Shown: one piece after another, positions 60,729-64,000 of the stretch
How the letters are laid out: each line of letters opens with the position of its first letter
How positions within the stretch are numbered: position 1 is the first letter of the stretch
NCBI RefSeq assembly: GCF_013373865.1
Contig: NC_050476.1
Span: forward strand, 3,518,501-3,582,500
Direction of reading: 5' to 3'
DNA: 64,000 nucleotides
DNA from: Monomorium pharaonis
Lineage: Eukaryota > Arthropoda > Insecta > Hymenoptera > Formicidae
Position numbers and translations under genes: made by a program
The notes under the pieces: generated by a model
What the model saw: only the letters and a program-made list of their open reading frames with translations
Told to the model about the DNA's origin: nothing
The model's database searches: none

Positions 60729-61703
60729 TCAACATAATCATTCGCAGATCTGGATTCCAGCAAAATTGTTCCGAGTAATACTTGTATCTATCCGGGAAGA
60801 GCAGAAAGATATAAAGTAATAAAAGAGCACTCTTATCACAGCTTTAGTACAAATACAATAAACGTGCTGCGTTCGCTAATGATTCGACAACTTTTTTATC
60901 TATTCCTTAGTTGACTCTGAAGCTGACCTAGGCCACGAGAATGTTGCGGGCCGAGCAAATCGTCGGTACATTGTTAGCTGTAATGGCGGGTGCGCACGAT
61001 ACGAGGCTAAGCACCTGACTTCGTAATTTTGCAAAGGTTACGCGTTTTCCCCGCAATTTTATACTCCACTCCGAAGCAGAAGTATTAATTTTCGACAATT
61101 TCGCTGTCCCTTCTCCCGACGCGGGTGATTGGACGTGTCGGTATTTCGCGGTAAAATCGCACGGCGCGTCGAAGACTGCCGCCGGTCACTCATGTAGAAA
61201 TCCCAGGACAATTACGTGCTAAACAAGAATCCCTTTTATTCCCCGGCAGATCTTTTCAGTCGGAGCATACACGACATCAAGAATGTGGAACGAAATGTTG
61301 CATGTATTTCCGAACTGTGCTCGCTGCACCTTGAAAGTCCGTGAGAGCGAGTAGATTAATAAAGGCACACGAGATTAGTCTGCCTCGTGATCGAGACTAT
61401 CGCATCCTTCGCACACCTATGCAAATGATAGTCATCCTTCTCAAGGGTCGACCGACCGCGACACCAAATGCATACTCGGAATGACAGAAAAAGAAGAAAC
61501 GAGATAAAAATTGGGAACTACACGTACGAATTAAGCCGTTCCACGAATTAACTACCCGGCTAGGAGGAACAGACCGCCACGAATGGCTTTCATTCAATTA
61601 GGCGGCAGCGGTGGATCGAGCCTTTGTCAGATAATCACAACCTTATGGTCGCAGTGACGATGACAGCAGGGTGCGGCCGAAAAGGCGCGCCCGGCACCCT
61701 GAC
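60729..61703. other. Non-coding stretch
   Basis: Mixed to CpG-rich; short frames only. Nothing is recognised. Confidence 0.5.
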
Positions 61704-61743
61704 CGTGTACACACACACACACACACACACACACGCGTGCGCG
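61704..61743. repeat. (AC)13 within a 40-bp alternating purine-pyrimidine tract
   Basis: An uninterrupted AC run (61709-61734) flanked by CGTGT and GCGTGCGCG, so that purine-pyrimidine alternation is unbroken for 40 bases. This is the longest Z-DNA-prone tract I see in the window. Confidence 0.9.
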
Positions 61744-64000
61744 GATGTACACGTGTATACCGCGCTGTGTCTCTATGAATAGAAAAAGAACGACACAACA
61801 AAAAGGAAAGACCGGAGGAGAACGACAGAGAAATGATACGACGCGGAAGAATCGAGGGTTGGGCCCTCGCGATGTTGCACATTGGGAAATACACCCGGAG
61901 AGGAGAGGCAGAGATAGCCGCGCGCGAGATGGATAGAACAAAGGAGAAATGTGTCGTGAATGACAATGAGTGTCGTAACGTCGGCTACTAAAAGCCATTG
62001 TGCTCGTCGAAACGCGCACGCTTAATTATGATTTGAATTTATCGATCGCGGATCTTTCGTCAGAGCCGTCAAACCTGACACAGCCTGGCTCTCTCGCTCT
62101 CTATCGAGGCGTTAAAATAATACCTTGATGTCTTATTCCCCACGTTCCGTACTCTCTGCAGCCAAGCTCGATTTTTCGCCGATATTGCAGTAGTTAATAT
62201 CAATGACGTGAAACATCGTTGCCTTACGTTGCTTTACCGATTTACATATACGGAAACGAACGAAAGGAAAGGTTAAATGTCTCACTTAATTCAAACGGCG
62301 TTTAAGATATAACAGTATATCCGCCCGCCTTTCTGCATTATTCACTCAGGTGCACACACATCCATCCAGAGCGCGGTGAAGCATAGTTTGTCGGTCAGCA
62401 TCTGCATTCATCGACATATACCCCGGTCGCGTCACACAATTTCTCTAGCCGTGGCGGAGACTTTCTCGCATGCACCGCGACTAAAGAGGTTGCCGATTCT
62501 AATTTCTTTCCTATTATGCACACCGTCGGCAACCGATCTATTTAACATAACGACGAAGAAAAAAAAAAGCAATCGCGGCACACGACCGCGCTCGTTCTCG
62601 TTATTGTTACTCGCTCGATTATAAATTGAAATATCGCCCGTGTAATTGGTCGCTCGGTAAAACCGTGACCGTGTTTCCTTCGGAAAAGTGTACTGTCTTT
62701 GAAAATCTTTTGCATATATGGAACAGCTCACGTGCTGCTCTTATCTGGAAAAGTGTGGAAGAGTGCAGATAGTCATCGTATTATTATTTGCAAATTAGAT
62801 ATCCGTGTGATCCTTTCTTTCGGTTTAAAAGTAGAGCGATGTTAATGTCAGTGAAACCACGTAAAGCGATTCGAGTGCTAAATTCGTGCCACGCCGTCGT
62901 ACGTGCCCCTGGGGGAAGGAAACTTTTTGTCCGAACACTCGTGGAATTAAGATTAAAATCGCTCGCGCAAAATCGTCGGGAGCTATGATTGGAATCCGCG
63001 AATGGCGAAAGTTGGTTTGGAGCTCGCGTGTGCTCGAGCGGTTGAGGACGAGTTTAAAATAACCCCCGCGAAACTCGCGGGGACGGTCCCTTGAATCGCG
63101 GCGTGCACAAGCCCCGTAACTTACGACCGGCGGTCACGAACCCAGAGGCACAAAGTCGGTGACTCTTCGCCGACGGCATTTGGTGCATTTGAGTCAGCTT
63201 GCATACCGACGTCCTGGCTCATCCTGGCCCATCTCTTTGAAGAGCCACGCAACGAATACCAAATCCGAATACCATATACGAGCTGGCAAGAGCGATCAAT
63301 TGAGTTTCTTGTCGCGCGTACCGATAACGTATATCACTGTCTTCCGCGCCCCTTTAGCACAACGAAGAAATCTTAGGAAATAAATATCATTTAAAATCAA
63401 AACTCGGCATATGAACAAAGTAAATTTGTAATTTACAAAATTCGCTTTAACATCGTATCTAAAAGAAACCTTACAAATAATGAATTTGTCAATTTAATTG
63501 CATCATAAATTTAATTGCATTTTATAATTGCCTATCTGTTAAACTTTTTAAAATATACGTGGTTAATTGTTTTTCAAATTAGGATTGTAGAAATTATTTA
63601 GTAGTTTCTTTTAAATATATTAAAATTTTTGAGGTGTGATACTTCTTCGAAAAGCAGACGGCGCTTCATGCAAAAAATAGCAATCCTACGCGCATGCAAT
63701 ATAACAAAGGATCGACTTTCCCGTCACGTATCGATAAATACTTTGTCAAATCGTATGTCAGTACTTCCTCTTCCTCCTTCGACACATATATTCGCAATAC
63801 TAATATACATGTATACTTATCAGCTGCATACATCACGCTTTATGTATAGATAGAATTTTTTTCCCAATTCCCATTGTCCTCTGACTTGTGTCATTATAAG
63901 CAAATATTAAACTACATTAGACCTTTGATTAAAAGATAATCATATAAAACACTAAAACAATAAAGAAATTTCAGAATTTTTAATCATTTTTGTTAATTTT
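61744..64000. other. Non-coding stretch
   Basis: CpG-rich to about 63370, then AT-rich to the end. Overlapping frames of up to 130 codons, one of which borrows Cys-Val repeats from the AC tract. No gene, RNA or further repeat is recognised. Confidence 0.5.

Noticed and set aside
60831..60845. TATCACAGC, the seed start of the miR-2 family
   Set aside because: Only the first nine bases match and no hairpin is formed with the neighbouring sequence.
1..64000. tRNA, rRNA, snRNA, CRISPR array, TTAGG telomeric repeat and phage-type features
   Set aside because: I looked for T-loop GTTCGA contexts, snRNA and rRNA signature strings, regular spacer arrays and telomeric repeats on both strands and found none that fit.

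Overview
This window reads as non-coding nuclear DNA from an insect, most probably a hymenopteran (ant, wasp or bee). Three things point there. AT-rich stretches full of A and T runs alternate every one to a few kilobases with CpG-dense stretches in which CpG is plainly not depleted. Dinucleotide and trinucleotide microsatellites are very frequent. The mobile DNA consists of small non-autonomous DNA elements (foldbacks and a TTAA-flanked piggyBac-type element), and no SINE or LINE body is recognisable. The order is an inference, and I cannot name a species.

I recognise no protein family, tRNA, rRNA, known microRNA or intact transposase anywhere in the 64 kb. Open frames reach about 210 codons, but they lie in CpG-rich or GA/CT-repeat DNA, overlap each other on both strands and carry no family motif, so most look like chance. 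Five that are slightly more protein-like are listed at low confidence. The window is best seen as a gene desert or the inside of one or more very long introns.

Layout: 0-7.4 kb mixes AT-rich and CpG-rich sequence with two old foldback elements (2.1 kb and 3.5-3.9 kb). At 9.9-10.85 kb lies a striking structure: two 130-bp arms, 98-99% identical and inverted, around 672 bp of GC-rich sequence, with the same 4 bases (AATC) directly outside both ends. At 12.8-13.6 kb a module of about 170-180 bp occurs twice in direct orientation. From 14 to 27 kb CpG-rich segments with GA/CT tracts alternate with AT-rich ones; a GC island lies at 22.2-22.7 kb. From 27 to 30 kb the DNA is very AT-rich, with a 142-bp palindromic foldback and a 34-bp tandem repeat. 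A piggyBac-type miniature element sits at 35.6-35.9 kb and a long (AG)27 tract at 39.2 kb. A GC island with a long GA tract lies at 46.3-46.9 kb. A second direct duplication, with a (GTC)8 expansion in only one copy, occupies 49.6-50.7 kb. A cluster of small perfect hairpins built on a CAGTTG/CAACTG core lies at 54.4-54.6 kb. A GC-rich segment is at 57.5-58.1 kb, a long imperfect hairpin at 60.6 kb and a 40-base alternating purine-pyrimidine tract at 61.7 kb.

Nothing here supports an operon or pathway. The organised signals are the repeated modules, the inverted repeats and the regularly recurring GA/CT tracts, which would fit a regulatory landscape with scattered miniature transposons. The regulatory reading is inference.
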